DNA of 64,000 bases. Source: Joostella atrarenae. GTDB taxonomy: Bacteria; Bacteroidota; Bacteroidia; Flavobacteriales; Flavobacteriaceae. The stretch spans positions 620,001-684,000 of the forward strand of contig NZ_JAETXX010000001.1 of NCBI RefSeq assembly GCF_021764745.1, written 5' to 3'. The notes beneath the pieces were generated by a model. The model was not told where the DNA came from. It did no database searches and saw nothing but the letters and a program-made list of their open reading frames with translations. Numbering within the stretch: position 1 is the stretch's first letter; every line of letters begins with the position of its first letter. The translations under genes and the position numbers were made by a program. Below, one piece after another: positions 1 to 9,039 of the stretch.

Positions 1-541
1 CCGTGTGATTTTTAGGCTTGAGATTTATTCTCTCTAAGCCAGCAGCAGCAAATACCGCCCCATCCCAATCGTTATTTTTTAATTTCTCTAAGCGCGTGTT
101 TACGTTCCCACGAAGATCAACAACGTTATGTTTTGGGTATTTATTAAGCCATTGGGCTTTTCTTCGTAAACTTCCAGTTGCAATGGTTGCATTTTTATCT
201 AGTTCCTTTGGAGTGTCTTTGTGTAATAATAAATCACGATTATTAGCACGCTCCAGAACAGCAGCTTTTACAATGCCTTGAGGTAATTTTGTAGGCACAT
301 CTTTCATGCTGTGTACAGCAATATCTACAGTGCCATTAAGCATAGCAACATCTAGCGTTTTTGTGAAAACACCAGTAATTCCTAATTCATGTAGTGGCTT
401 GTCTAGGATAAGGTCGCCATCAGATTTTACAGGAATAATAATTGCTTCAAAACCATTTTTTTCTAAAAGGTCTTTTACGTGGTTAGCCTGCCATAGTGCC
501 AATTCACTATCGCGAGTTCCAATTCTAATTACGTTGTTCAT
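1..541 (-). CDS. hemC: Hydroxymethylbilane synthase (porphobilinogen deaminase), 3' part cut off by window edge
   Basis: Condenses four porphobilinogens into hydroxymethylbilane, the haem-pathway step before uroporphyrinogen III. The reverse strand reads openly from an ATG at 541 to the window edge, about 180 residues. It begins MNNVIRIGTRDSELALWQ, the family N-terminus, and contains the VHSMKDVPT motif and LRGNVNTRLEKL. The cofactor-binding Cys lies in the missing C-terminal part. The ATG overlaps the hemA TGA stop by four bases (ATGA), so translational coupling in a hemA-hemC operon is likely. Confidence 0.97.
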   Translation of the reverse strand, partial: MNNVIRIGTRDSELALWQANHVKDLLEKNGFEAIIIPVKSDGDLILDKPLHELGITGVFTKTLDVAMLNGTVDIAVHSMKDVPTKLPQGIVKAAVLERANNRDLLLHKDTPKELDKNATIATGSLRRKAQWLNKYPKHNVVDLRGNVNTRLEKLKNNDWDGAVFAAAGLERINLKPKNHT

Positions 542-1791
542 TTTGAAGTTTCTAATTGAAACACTTTTTTAATTAGTTCTATACTTTCGTCTGAGGTGTT
601 CGAACTATCTTTTAAATGATTGGCGAAGTGTGTTGTTATCTTTTGAATGATACGATTACTGATGATTTCTGCCTGCTCGTCATTAAAATCATTAATTTTC
701 TTACGTTGAAAATCAATTTCAGCATCTTTCATCGTTCTTAACTTCTTCTTCAAAGCTTTAATTGTGGGGGCAAATTTCCTTGTTTCTAACCAATGTTTAA
801 AATCAGTTTCGACCTCTTTGATGATTACTTCCGCCTTAGGGATATATAATTCTCTCTTTTTAAGCGTATCATCAGTCATTTTTGATAACTGATCTAAATG
901 TACTAAAGTTACATTTTTGTGGTCTTGCACATTAGAATCTACATTTTTGGGGATTGATAAGTCCAAAATTAGTAAATCTTTTGATGTATGGATAAGATCT
1001 TTTGTAATAGTTGGATTTTGTGCTCCAGTTCCTACAATTAGAATATCACTTTTTCGAATTTCTTCCTGTAAATCGCTATAATCTTTAACGATTAGGTTGA
1101 ACTTTCCAGCAATCTTCTCTGCTTTATTTTTTGTTCTATTGATTAAAACAATATGTTCATTTTTGGTGTGCTTCACTAAATTCTCACAAGTATTCCTTCC
1201 AATTTTTCCCGTTCCAAATAATAAAATATTCTTATTTGATACATTTGGTACTTTGGCTAGAATATATTGAACAGAGGCAAAAGCTACAGAAGTAGCACCA
1301 GAAGAAATTTCAGTTTCATTTTTAATTCGTTTACTAGCCTGAATTACACAGTTACATAAACGCTCTAAAAAATGATTGGTAATTCCTTTTGCCTTCGAAG
1401 CAGCAAAACTTTGTTTAATCTGACTTATTATTTCGAAATCTCCGAGAATCTGACTGTCAAGACCTGTTCCTACTCTAAATAAATGCGAAATAGCATCGTT
1501 GTTTTTATAAACGTATCCTATTTTTTGAAACTCTTCAACGGTACCGTTAGAGTTTCCACAAAGTAATTGTATGAGTTGAAATGGGTGTTGAGCAAATCCG
1601 TAAATTTCTGTTCTATTACATGTAGAAGTTACGAGGATGCCGTCGATACCTGCCGATTTCGCCTGATCTAACAGTGCGTTCTTTGCAGTTTCATCTAAGC
1701 TAAATTTACCTCTTAATGCAGCATCAGCCTTTTTATAGCTAATACCAATGATGTAAAATGAACTATGTTTTGAAATGTTATAAGCTTCCAT
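538..1791 (-). CDS. hemA: Glutamyl-tRNA reductase
   Basis: Reduces glutamyl-tRNA(Glu) to glutamate-1-semialdehyde with NADPH, the committed step of C5-pathway haem synthesis. The 417-residue protein has the catalytic motif STCNRTE (Cys58), an NADPH-binding Rossmann segment near LLFGTGKIGRNTCENL, and a C-terminal helical dimerisation region. The length is normal for the family. It is first in an operon with hemC (4-nt overlap) and is divergent from an AraC-type regulator. A TAAATTTG -7 box lies at 1814-1821 on this strand, upstream of the ATG. Confidence 0.98.
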   Translation of the reverse strand: MEAYNISKHSSFYIIGISYKKADAALRGKFSLDETAKNALLDQAKSAGIDGILVTSTCNRTEIYGFAQHPFQLIQLLCGNSNGTVEEFQKIGYVYKNNDAISHLFRVGTGLDSQILGDFEIISQIKQSFAASKAKGITNHFLERLCNCVIQASKRIKNETEISSGATSVAFASVQYILAKVPNVSNKNILLFGTGKIGRNTCENLVKHTKNEHIVLINRTKNKAEKIAGKFNLIVKDYSDLQEEIRKSDILIVGTGAQNPTITKDLIHTSKDLLILDLSIPKNVDSNVQDHKNVTLVHLDQLSKMTDDTLKKRELYIPKAEVIIKEVETDFKHWLETRKFAPTIKALKKKLRTMKDAEIDFQRKKINDFNDEQAEIISNRIIQKITTHFANHLKDSSNTSDESIELIKKVFQLETSK

Positions 1792-1813
1792 TCAGTTTTT
1801 TCTGATGTCGGGA

Positions 1814-1850
1814 CAAATTTATATTTATTACTTTTATAAAAATAACGCTA
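1814..1850 (-). promoter_or_regulatory. hemA: Candidate hemA promoter with TAGCGTTATTTTT element near its -33 region
   Basis: On the minus strand TAAATTTG (1814-1821) matches the Bacteroidota -7 consensus TAnnTTTG exactly. About 18-20 nt further upstream, where the -33 element belongs, is TAGCGTTATTTTT (1838-1850). The same 13-mer (plus-strand form AAAAATAACGCTA) recurs at 2006-2018 before the AraC gene, and 12 of its bases recur at 23521-23532 before the PUL regulator. No exact TTTG -33 box is present. Confidence 0.45.
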
Positions 1851-1953
1851 GAAGAACTTTTTATGTCGCTTTAGGAAAAATACTCTGTTTTGATGAAACA
1901 TCTCACAAAATGTCTTATTTTCGCAGTATATTAGGGTGTTGTGAAGATGTCTG

Positions 1954-1970
1954 TTTAGAACTGTTCTAAA
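1954..1970. promoter_or_regulatory. Perfect 17-bp palindrome, Fur-box-like, between hemA and the AraC gene
   Basis: The sequence is TTTAGAAC-T-GTTCTAAA, with 8-bp arms and a single central base, followed by TAAAG. The outer TTTAGA and TTCTAAATAA match the form of Bacteroidota Fur-type boxes as I recall them (TTTAGA-N4-TTCTAAATAA); that match is from memory. It lies 57 bases before the AraC-gene ATG and 163 bases before the hemA ATG. A likely reading is iron- or haem-responsive control of the divergent pair. Confidence 0.5.
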
Positions 1971-2026
1971 TAAAGAACGTAAATATGAGTTTCATTTAAC
2001 GTTGAAAAAATAACGCTATAAGTGCT

Positions 2027-2884
2027 ATGGAAGAAATAATTATTGAAGAAGGATTTACAGTATTGAAAATTCAAAATGAAGGAAATGACATTCAGCATAT
2101 TACAAAAAATATTGACAGTAGTTTTCTTCAATTTCATTTTTGCTTGAAGGGAAGTTCTATTTTTAATTTTAATGAAGGGAGCTATGCTTTGGACTTAAAG
2201 GAGGAAGAAGCTTTAATACTTTACAATCCACAGCGAGATCTGCCGATTAACTTAGAATTAAACTCTAAAACGTGGCTTATTTCTATATTGATCCCTATTA
2301 AAAAGTTTCATTCTCTATTTTCTACGGAAGCAAATTACATTCACTTTTTAGATGAAGATAATATAGATAAGAAGTATTATAATACGACACAAATCACACC
2401 GATTATGTCTGTTGTACTTAGTCAGATAATGAATTATAACCTTCATAAATCCATAAAAAAATTATATCTCAAAGGAAAAGTATATGAGTTACTTGGACTT
2501 TATTTTAACAGACCTGAAGATGCAGATACAGAACAATGTCCTTTTTTAGTTGATGAAGATAATGTAAGACGCATCAGAAGAGCAAAAGATATTGTAATTG
2601 CAAGAATGGCAGAGCCACCATCTTTACAAGAACTTTCTGATGAAATTGGATTAAATTTAAAGCGTTTAAAAGAAGGCTTTAAACAAGTATATGGAGATTC
2701 TGTGTATAGTTTTTTATTCGATTATAAGATGGAGTGTTCACGAAAAATGCTTGAAACGGGCGAGCTAAACGTTAATGAAGTCGGATTAAAAGTTGGGTAC
2801 AGCACCGCAAGTCATTTTATTGCTGCTTTTAAAAAGAAGTATGGCACTACTCCAAAAAAATATATAATGGCATTAAATCAATAA
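2027..2884 (+). CDS. AraC-family transcriptional regulator
   Basis: A 285-residue DNA-binding regulator. The N-terminal half is a probable cupin-like ligand or dimerisation domain. The C-terminal ~95 residues (about 190-285) form the double helix-turn-helix, with LQELSDEIGLNLKRLKEGFK as the first HTH and VNEVGLKVGYSTASHFIAAFKKKYGTTPKKY as the AraC signature. It is divergent from hemA and 23 nt upstream of the ThuA-like gene, with hemH and hemJ further down. This context suggests control of haem or iron genes. That role is inferred; no ligand can be assigned from sequence. Confidence 0.9.
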   Translation: MEEIIIEEGFTVLKIQNEGNDIQHITKNIDSSFLQFHFCLKGSSIFNFNEGSYALDLKEEEALILYNPQRDLPINLELNSKTWLISILIPIKKFHSLFSTEANYIHFLDEDNIDKKYYNTTQITPIMSVVLSQIMNYNLHKSIKKLYLKGKVYELLGLYFNRPEDADTEQCPFLVDEDNVRRIRRAKDIVIARMAEPPSLQELSDEIGLNLKRLKEGFKQVYGDSVYSFLFDYKMECSRKMLETGELNVNEVGLKVGYSTASHFIAAFKKKYGTTPKKYIMALNQ

Positions 2885-2907
2885 ACCATAAAAACCAATA
2901 ACCAACA

Positions 2908-3681
2908 ATGAAAAACCTATTATTTACAGTTGTTTTAATTTCCCTTTTTGGATGTAAAGAGAATAATTCAGAAAAAGAAACAGTTACATTATCAGAATCA
3001 TCACAAAGTGAAGAAGTTGTAGCTCAAGATCAAGTATTAGTATTTACAAAAACTGCTGGATTTCGTCATAAATCTATTGAGACAGGAGTAGCTTTAATTG
3101 AAAAATTAGGAGCTGAAAATGATTTTGAAGTAACACATACAGAAGATTCATTACAGTTTAACCTTGATAATCTAAAGAAATATAAGATGGTGATGTTTCT
3201 TTCCACTACAGAAGATGTTTTGGGGGAAGAGCAACAAGAAGCTTTTAAAAAATATATCCAAGGAGGAGGAAACTTTATGGGGATTCATGCTGCCACAGAT
3301 ACTGAGTTTGAATGGCCTTGGTACGGAAAACTAGTAGGAGCTTATTTTGTAAATCATCCAAGTGGAACTAGAGATGCAGCTATCAATGTTATAGATAGAA
3401 ATCATATTTCTACAAAAGGATTGCCAGCGGTATGGAATAGAAAAGACGAATGGTATAATTTTAAAAATATAAATCCTGAGATGAATGTGCTGATGAAGCT
3501 CGACGAGTCTTCCTATGAAGGAGGAACAAATGGAGACAATCATCCAATAGCATGGTATCATGAGTTTGATGGCGGACGTGCTTTTTACACTGGTGGCGGG
3601 CACTCGATTGAGTCGTTCTCTGAGCCGCTATTTGTGGAGCATATTTTAGGAGGGATTTTTTATTGCCTAGAAAGAGAGTAG
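2908..3681 (+). CDS. ThuA-like domain lipoprotein
   Basis: A 257-residue predicted lipoprotein. The signal peptide ends in the lipobox LFGC, so Cys16 would be lipidated, followed by a Ser/Glu-rich linker to about residue 45. The rest is a ThuA-like (trehalose-utilisation, GATase1-like) fold: VLVFTKTAGFRHKSI, a GGGNFMGIHAATD turn and a C-terminal HPIAWYHEFDGGRAFYTGGGH block. ThuA proteins are linked to sugar metabolism, but most lipoprotein members have no proven reaction. It follows the AraC gene by 23 nt, probably in one transcript. Its link to haem synthesis is unexplained. Confidence 0.85.
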   Translation: MKNLLFTVVLISLFGCKENNSEKETVTLSESSQSEEVVAQDQVLVFTKTAGFRHKSIETGVALIEKLGAENDFEVTHTEDSLQFNLDNLKKYKMVMFLSTTEDVLGEEQQEAFKKYIQGGGNFMGIHAATDTEFEWPWYGKLVGAYFVNHPSGTRDAAINVIDRNHISTKGLPAVWNRKDEWYNFKNINPEMNVLMKLDESSYEGGTNGDNHPIAWYHEFDGGRAFYTGGGHSIESFSEPLFVEHILGGIFYCLERE

Positions 3682-3750
3682 CATTAGATTTCTTTATACT
3701 ACTATTGAAAGGTTAACGTTCAAAATGAAAAAGATTAGTAATCAAAATAG

Positions 3751-3758
3751 TAATTTTG
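3751..3758 (+). promoter_or_regulatory. hemH: hemH -7 promoter box
   Basis: TAATTTTG fits TAnnTTTG and lies 26 nt before the hemH ATG at 3785, which would give a leader of about 20 nt. No clear -33 TTTG is visible, so strength is uncertain. Confidence 0.4.
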
Positions 3759-3784
3759 CTAAATAATTTATTAAAGAATAATTA

Positions 3785-4813
3785 ATGAAGGGAGTTTTAT
3801 TGGTGAATTTAGGTTCTCCAGATTCTACAGATCCTAAGGATGTAAAGCGATATTTAGGTGAGTTCTTAATGGATGAGCGTGTTATAGATATGCCATTATG
3901 GTTGCGTACTTTTATCGTAAAAGGTATCATATTAAATACACGTCCTAAGAAATCGGCTGCAGCATACGAGAAAATTTGGTGGGAAGAAGGTTCTCCATTA
4001 ATAGTACTTTCTGAACGTTTACAAGATAAAGTAGATGTACTTACTAGTGTGCCGGTTGCATTAGCTATGCGTTATGGAAATCCTTCTATAAAAAGCGGAT
4101 TAGAAGCTTTAAAAAATGAAGGTGTAGATGAGGTTTTGTTAATTCCATTATATCCGCAATTTGCAATGGCAACTACAGAAACTATTTTGGTTTTAGCGGA
4201 GGAGATTCGTAAGAAGCATTTCCCAGAAATGCAGTTTACAAATGTGCCTGCCTTTTATAACCACCCAGATTATATTCGAGTTTTAGCGGAGTCTATTCAA
4301 GATGAATTAAAAGATAAAGATTGGGAACATGTATTGTTTTCATATCATGGAGTTCCAGAAAGACATATCAAAAAATCGGACATCACGAAGTCACATTGTA
4401 AAATAGACGGACAATGTTGTAAAACGGCATCTCCGGCTCATCAATTTTGTTACCGTCATCAATGTTATGAAACCACAAGGCAGGTAGCAGAATATTTAGA
4501 TTTAAAAGAAGGTACATTTACAACTTCCTTTCAGTCGCGTTTAGGGATAGATCCTTGGTTAAAGCCATCTACGGATGCTACTATTAACAGTTTTCCTGAA
4601 CAGGGAATTAAGAAATTAGCTGTTATTACCCCTGCTTTTGTTTCTGATTGCTTAGAAACATTAGAGGAGATAGGAATGGAAGCTCGCCATGAGTTCAAAG
4701 AAAATGGAGGAGAGCAGTTTCACTTGGTTCCTTGCTTAAATGATGATGAGGCGTGGGTAAAAGTGCTAGCGAGATGGGTTGATGAATGGGCAAAAAGTCC
4801 TGTACTGAAATAA
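3785..4813 (+). CDS. hemH: Ferrochelatase
   Basis: Inserts Fe2+ into protoporphyrin IX to form haem, the last step of the pathway; peripheral to the cytoplasmic membrane. The 342-residue protein has N-terminal GVLLVNLGSPDS and the active-site SYHGVPERH (His188). The glutamate-rich C-terminal ITPAFVSDCLETLEEI contributes the second metal-site region. A run of four Cys (DGQCCKTASPAHQFCYRHQCYE) follows the catalytic His. Length is typical. It is followed after 4 nt by a MATE transporter and then hemJ. Confidence 0.98.
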   Translation: MKGVLLVNLGSPDSTDPKDVKRYLGEFLMDERVIDMPLWLRTFIVKGIILNTRPKKSAAAYEKIWWEEGSPLIVLSERLQDKVDVLTSVPVALAMRYGNPSIKSGLEALKNEGVDEVLLIPLYPQFAMATTETILVLAEEIRKKHFPEMQFTNVPAFYNHPDYIRVLAESIQDELKDKDWEHVLFSYHGVPERHIKKSDITKSHCKIDGQCCKTASPAHQFCYRHQCYETTRQVAEYLDLKEGTFTTSFQSRLGIDPWLKPSTDATINSFPEQGIKKLAVITPAFVSDCLETLEEIGMEARHEFKENGGEQFHLVPCLNDDEAWVKVLARWVDEWAKSPVLK

Positions 4814-4817
4814 ACAT

Positions 4818-6182
4818 ATGTCGAAAGCATCTTCTAAAGAATTAGGAACAGATCCTATTGGGAAGCTTCTGGTAAAACAAGCAGTTCCTGCATCTATCGG
4901 AATTTTAGTAATGTCGCTGAATATTCTGGTAGATACTATTTTTGTAGGGAATTGGATTGGTTCTATAGCCATCGCCGCAATAAATGTGGTATTACCTGTT
5001 TCCTTTTTTATTGCCGCTTTAGGGATGGCAATCGGGATAGGAGGATCTTCGATTATCTCAAGAGCTTTAGGTGCCGAAAACAGACCAAAAGCTTTAAAAG
5101 TTTTTGGGAATCAAATAACGCTTACATTATTACTAACCTCCATTTTTGTAATTGGAGGTTTGTATTTTATAGATACTATTATTCCTAGTTTTGGAGGGAA
5201 AGGGGAGATCTTTGAGCCAGCAAAAATCTATTATAGAATAGTATTGTATGGAGTTCCTTTTCTGGCACTTTCTATGCTTGGTAATAATGTAATTAGAGCA
5301 GAGGGGAAACCCAAGTTTGCAATGGTAGCAATGATTATCCCTTCCCTTGGGAATCTAATTTTCGATTATCTTTTTATCAATGTTTTGGACTATGGGATGG
5401 AAGGTGCTGCATGGGCAACATCTGGGTCTTATATCTGTTGTTTTGTTTATATTGTTTGGTTTTTCTTATCTAAAAACTCCGAGTTGAAGATTAATTTTTC
5501 TCACTTCGGTTTAAATAAAAGTATTGTTAGTGAAATAGCTTCTTTAGGAGGGGTTACTTTGGCTAGACAAGCGGTGGTTAGTGTTACTTATTTATTTCTG
5601 AATAATATTTTGTTCGATCTTGGCGGAGCGTCATCGGTTACGGTTTATGCTATTATCGGGCGAATGCTAATGTTTGCATTGTTTCCTGTATTAGGAATTA
5701 CCCAAGGTTTCTTACCGATTGCAGGTTATAATTATGGAGCAAAGAAATACCAACGTGTTCGAGAGTCTATTAATACTGCTATCAAGTATGCTATGATTTT
5801 GGGTTTTATGATCTTTATATTAATCATGATTTTCCCGGAAGAGATTGCTAATATTTTTACAAAAGATGGTGATGAAGCTCTCTCAAAAGCTCCAGGTGCC
5901 ATGCGTTGGGTTTTTGCGGCAACACCAATTGTAGTAATTCAATTAATAGGCTCTGCTTACTTTCAAGCGATAGGGAAAGCAATACCAGCATTATTATTAA
6001 CTTTAACACGACAGGGGTTTTTCTTTATTCCACTGATATTAATCCTTCCTAAATTTTATGGAGAATTGGGGGTTTGGATTTCATTTCCTATTGCAGATGT
6101 GTTATCAACCATTGTAGCAGGGTATTTTTTAAACAGAGAAATAAAAGCGACTATAAAGAAACCCGAAATAGCGAAAGTATGA
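4818..6182 (+). CDS. MATE-family efflux transporter
   Basis: A 454-residue polytopic membrane protein of the multidrug and toxin extrusion family, with two repeats of six predicted helices. It exchanges cations for organic compounds. Typical family stretches include VPASIGILVMSLNILVDT near the N-terminus and ITQGFLPIAGYNYGAKKY at the start of the second half. It lies 4 nt after hemH and 24 nt before hemJ, so it is probably co-transcribed with haem genes. Export of porphyrin or another tetrapyrrole is a possible role but is only inferred from position. Confidence 0.92.
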   Translation: MSKASSKELGTDPIGKLLVKQAVPASIGILVMSLNILVDTIFVGNWIGSIAIAAINVVLPVSFFIAALGMAIGIGGSSIISRALGAENRPKALKVFGNQITLTLLLTSIFVIGGLYFIDTIIPSFGGKGEIFEPAKIYYRIVLYGVPFLALSMLGNNVIRAEGKPKFAMVAMIIPSLGNLIFDYLFINVLDYGMEGAAWATSGSYICCFVYIVWFFLSKNSELKINFSHFGLNKSIVSEIASLGGVTLARQAVVSVTYLFLNNILFDLGGASSVTVYAIIGRMLMFALFPVLGITQGFLPIAGYNYGAKKYQRVRESINTAIKYAMILGFMIFILIMIFPEEIANIFTKDGDEALSKAPGAMRWVFAATPIVVIQLIGSAYFQAIGKAIPALLLTLTRQGFFFIPLILILPKFYGELGVWISFPIADVLSTIVAGYFLNREIKATIKKPEIAKV

Positions 6183-6206
6183 GGGTATATTTAAATAAGA
6201 TCTAAA

Positions 6207-6755
6207 ATGGAATACTATAATTTTATAAAGGCATTACATCTAATCTTTGTAATCACTTGGTTTGCGGGGTTGTTTTATATACCGCGTTTGTTTGTATATC
6301 AAATTGAAGCTTCTGCTAAGCCTTCACCAGAAAAAGAAATTCTAGAGAAACAGTTAGGGTTAATGGCAAAGCGATTATGGTATATTATTACATGGCCATC
6401 AGCAATATTGGCTACTATTTTTGCAGTTTGGTTGCTAGTTTTATCTCCAGCTTGGTTACAGCAGGGTTGGATGCATGTAAAATTACTGTTCGTATTCTTA
6501 CTTATTTTATATCATTTAAAAACGCATCAAATCTTCAAGCAATTACAAAATGGGGTGGTAAATTATACCTCCAAATTTATGCGTATTTGGAATGAAGGAG
6601 CTACAATCATTTTATTCTCTGTAGTCTTTTTGGTGATTCTTAAAGATAGTGTTAACTGGATTTATGGCTTGGTAGGAATCTTTGCCCTTGGAATCTTATT
6701 AATGCTAGGAATTAAACTTTACAAACGTATTCAAGATAAAAACCCTGACGCTTAG
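6207..6755 (+). CDS. hemJ: Protoporphyrinogen IX oxidase, HemJ type
   Basis: A 182-residue integral membrane protein of the HemJ/UPF0093 (CopD-like) family, which oxidises protoporphyrinogen IX to protoporphyrin IX. The N-terminus FIKALHLIFVITWFAGLFYIPRLFVY carries the conserved His11 and the WFAGLFYxPRLFVY family signature. About four or five membrane helices are predicted. Co-location with hemH supports haem function over copper resistance. Its TAG stop overlaps the TAA stop of the convergent protease gene by 4 nt. Final assignment rests on the family signature and context. Confidence 0.88.
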   Translation: MEYYNFIKALHLIFVITWFAGLFYIPRLFVYQIEASAKPSPEKEILEKQLGLMAKRLWYIITWPSAILATIFAVWLLVLSPAWLQQGWMHVKLLFVFLLILYHLKTHQIFKQLQNGVVNYTSKFMRIWNEGATIILFSVVFLVILKDSVNWIYGLVGIFALGILLMLGIKLYKRIQDKNPDA

Positions 6756-8395
6756 TTGTTCTCTTCTACTGTAGTTGTAGCTTCTATTTGATTCTCTTTA
6801 GCATCTTCTTCCACATCATCAATATGAATTAAAGCTTGTAGCATTAAATCGCTATCTTTTAATATCTGCTGATGTGCATTCTCGCCATATAATTGATCGG
6901 CTAGGGTGGCTTTTATGTATAGCTTTAGATTTTCTCTGTATGGGTTAAGGTCTATATTCAATCCATTATCATCAGCATAATACATAAATTCATCTACCAT
7001 TTCTTCATCAATAACAACAGTATTAATAAAGTCGTCTTCAGAGATGTTTTTATACTTATTTCTGTGAGTATCTAAGTATTCAAAAGTATAAAAAGACATA
7101 AATCCAGAATCGAGCATGGTATTTACCCAAGCTTCCTCTTGTGTCCCTTCTAAAGGAACAAAAACATCTGGAATAATACCTCCACCTCCATAAACAATCT
7201 TACCTTTTGGAGTTTTAAAAACTAAAGAATCGGCTACCTTTATGCTGTCTGCAGAGCGTAACTCTCCATTTTCAAACCTTTTATAAAACTGTTGGTAGTA
7301 ATCTTTAGTTCCATTTTCATAAGAACGCTGTATAGATCTCCCGGTTGGAGTGTAGTAACGAGAAACGGTAAGTCTTACTGAAGATCCATCTCCAAGGCTC
7401 ATTTCACGTTGTACAAGTCCCTTTCCAAACGATCTCCTTCCAACTATTGTTCCGCGATCATTATCTTGAATTGCTCCTGCTACAATTTCGCTGGCAGAAG
7501 CAGACTTTTCATTAATTAAGATATAGATTTCACCATCCTCAAAGTCTCCTTTTCTAGAAGCGAATGCCTTTTGAATAGCGCCACTTTTATTTTTGGTGAA
7601 AAGTATCAGTTTATCGTCTTCCAAAAATTCATCAGCAATTTCTTCAGCAATACTTAGATATCCTCCAGGGTTGTTTCTTAAATCTAAAGCCAATTTGGTG
7701 ATTCCTTTTTCCTGAAGTTCGTCTAAAGCACTTTTAAATTCACGATAAGTACTTTCAGCAAAACGATTTACTTTTATATATCCAAAGTCGTCCTCTATCA
7801 TATAATAAGCATCCACACTTTTAAGCGGCACTTCTGCTCTTTTTATATTAAATGAAAGGATTTTATCTTCTGAAGGTCTGTAAACGGTAAGCTTTACATT
7901 TGTTTTATTATCTCCTTTTAAGGTATTTACCACCTGCTCACTGCTAATATTCTTACCGTATAAAGTATCATTATCAGCCATAAGAATTCTATCTCCAGCA
8001 AGTATTCCAGCCTTTATGCTTGGACCACCGGCAACGGGTCTTATAACAGCAAGGCTATCTTTATACATATAAAAGTTAACTCCAATCCCTACAAAATCAC
8101 CCTTCATCGTTTCGGCAACCTTAGCAACTTGCTCTTTTGGAATGTATACAGAGTGTGGATCTAATTTATCTAAGATATTATTTACGGTAACGTCTACAAT
8201 GCTATCGGTATTTACATCGTCTACATATTCGTAATCTATATAATCTATGAGTCTATTAAGTTTGTCTTTTTTAGAATTAGTAGAGAAAAGTAATTCCGGA
8301 CTGTCATTAAAATTTAATTTTCCACCAATAAAAATACCAACAGCAAGAACTGAGGCAATAATTATAGGCCATAAATAATTTTTATTTTTGAGCAT
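6752..8395 (-). CDS. S41-family C-terminal processing peptidase
   Basis: A 547-residue tail-specific serine protease anchored by one N-terminal membrane helix (residues about 9-27) and facing the periplasm. A PDZ domain spans about 93-190 (FVGIGVNFYMY, AGILAGDRIL). The protease core follows with LDLRNNPGGYL, the Ser motif KSASASEIVAGA and the Lys motif GRRSFGKGLVQ, so the Ser-Lys dyad is present. An acidic C-terminal tail of about 150 residues extends beyond the core. It lies 3 nt after a dCMP deaminase gene and is probably co-transcribed with it. Confidence 0.95.
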   Translation of the reverse strand: MLKNKNYLWPIIIASVLAVGIFIGGKLNFNDSPELLFSTNSKKDKLNRLIDYIDYEYVDDVNTDSIVDVTVNNILDKLDPHSVYIPKEQVAKVAETMKGDFVGIGVNFYMYKDSLAVIRPVAGGPSIKAGILAGDRILMADNDTLYGKNISSEQVVNTLKGDNKTNVKLTVYRPSEDKILSFNIKRAEVPLKSVDAYYMIEDDFGYIKVNRFAESTYREFKSALDELQEKGITKLALDLRNNPGGYLSIAEEIADEFLEDDKLILFTKNKSGAIQKAFASRKGDFEDGEIYILINEKSASASEIVAGAIQDNDRGTIVGRRSFGKGLVQREMSLGDGSSVRLTVSRYYTPTGRSIQRSYENGTKDYYQQFYKRFENGELRSADSIKVADSLVFKTPKGKIVYGGGGIIPDVFVPLEGTQEEAWVNTMLDSGFMSFYTFEYLDTHRNKYKNISEDDFINTVVIDEEMVDEFMYYADDNGLNIDLNPYRENLKLYIKATLADQLYGENAHQQILKDSDLMLQALIHIDDVEEDAKENQIEATTTVEENN

Positions 8396-8398
8396 TTA

Positions 8399-8830
8399 TT
8401 ATTCTTCTAAATTTTCAAGATGTAGCAATTCTACGCCTGCTTTTTGTAAAAACTCCAATCCTTCGCAATCTTTGTAAGCACGACTGTAAACAACTCTTGT
8501 GATTCCTGCTTGGTGCACTAATTTGCTACACTCTTTACAGGGGGATAAGGTAATGTATAAGGTAGCGCCTTTACAGGATTGAGTAGAAGAAGCCACTTTT
8601 AAAATAGCATTTGCTTCAGCATGTAAAACATACCATTTTGTAAAATGCTCTTCATTTTCACATTCATTTTCAAATCCTGTTGGAGTACCATTATACCCGT
8701 CAGAAATAATCATTCTATCTTTTACAATAATAGCACCTACTTGTTTTCTTTTGCAATGAGATAATTTACCCCATTCTTGTGCCATTCTTAAATATGCCCT
8801 ATCGTATCTTGCTTGCTTTTTTCCAGCCAT
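8399..8830 (-). CDS. dCMP deaminase (ComEB-like)
   Basis: A zinc-dependent deaminase converting dCMP to dUMP for thymidylate synthesis. Motifs are HAEANAI (zinc His and catalytic Glu) and PCKECS (zinc Cys pair), with the NGTPTGFENECE insert typical of dCMP deaminases. I place the start at the ATG at 8830, giving MAGKKQARYDRAYL and 143 residues; an upstream TTG at 8848 would add only MYSNNI. The S41 protease gene follows after 3 nt. Confidence 0.93.
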   Translation of the reverse strand: MAGKKQARYDRAYLRMAQEWGKLSHCKRKQVGAIIVKDRMIISDGYNGTPTGFENECENEEHFTKWYVLHAEANAILKVASSTQSCKGATLYITLSPCKECSKLVHQAGITRVVYSRAYKDCEGLEFLQKAGVELLHLENLEE

Positions 8831-9039
8831 AATATTATTGGAGTACAATGCCTTTTAGATACCTCCAAAAGGTATTTTTATTTGAAACAATTACCATAAC
8901 CGATTCCTTAATTTGATTTAGAAAACTGATAATTGAGTGAAAAAATAAACCCTTATGTACTATTTAAGGGTGTTATATTATAAAAACGAAGATAACGGCT
9001 TTACTGCGTAATTACAACATGCAAGAAGTTAATTTTAAT

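Noticed and set aside
2908-3681. ThuA-like gene as a haem-pathway enzyme
   Set aside because: Position near haem genes is the only hint; the ThuA fold is tied to sugar metabolism and no haem-related motif is present.
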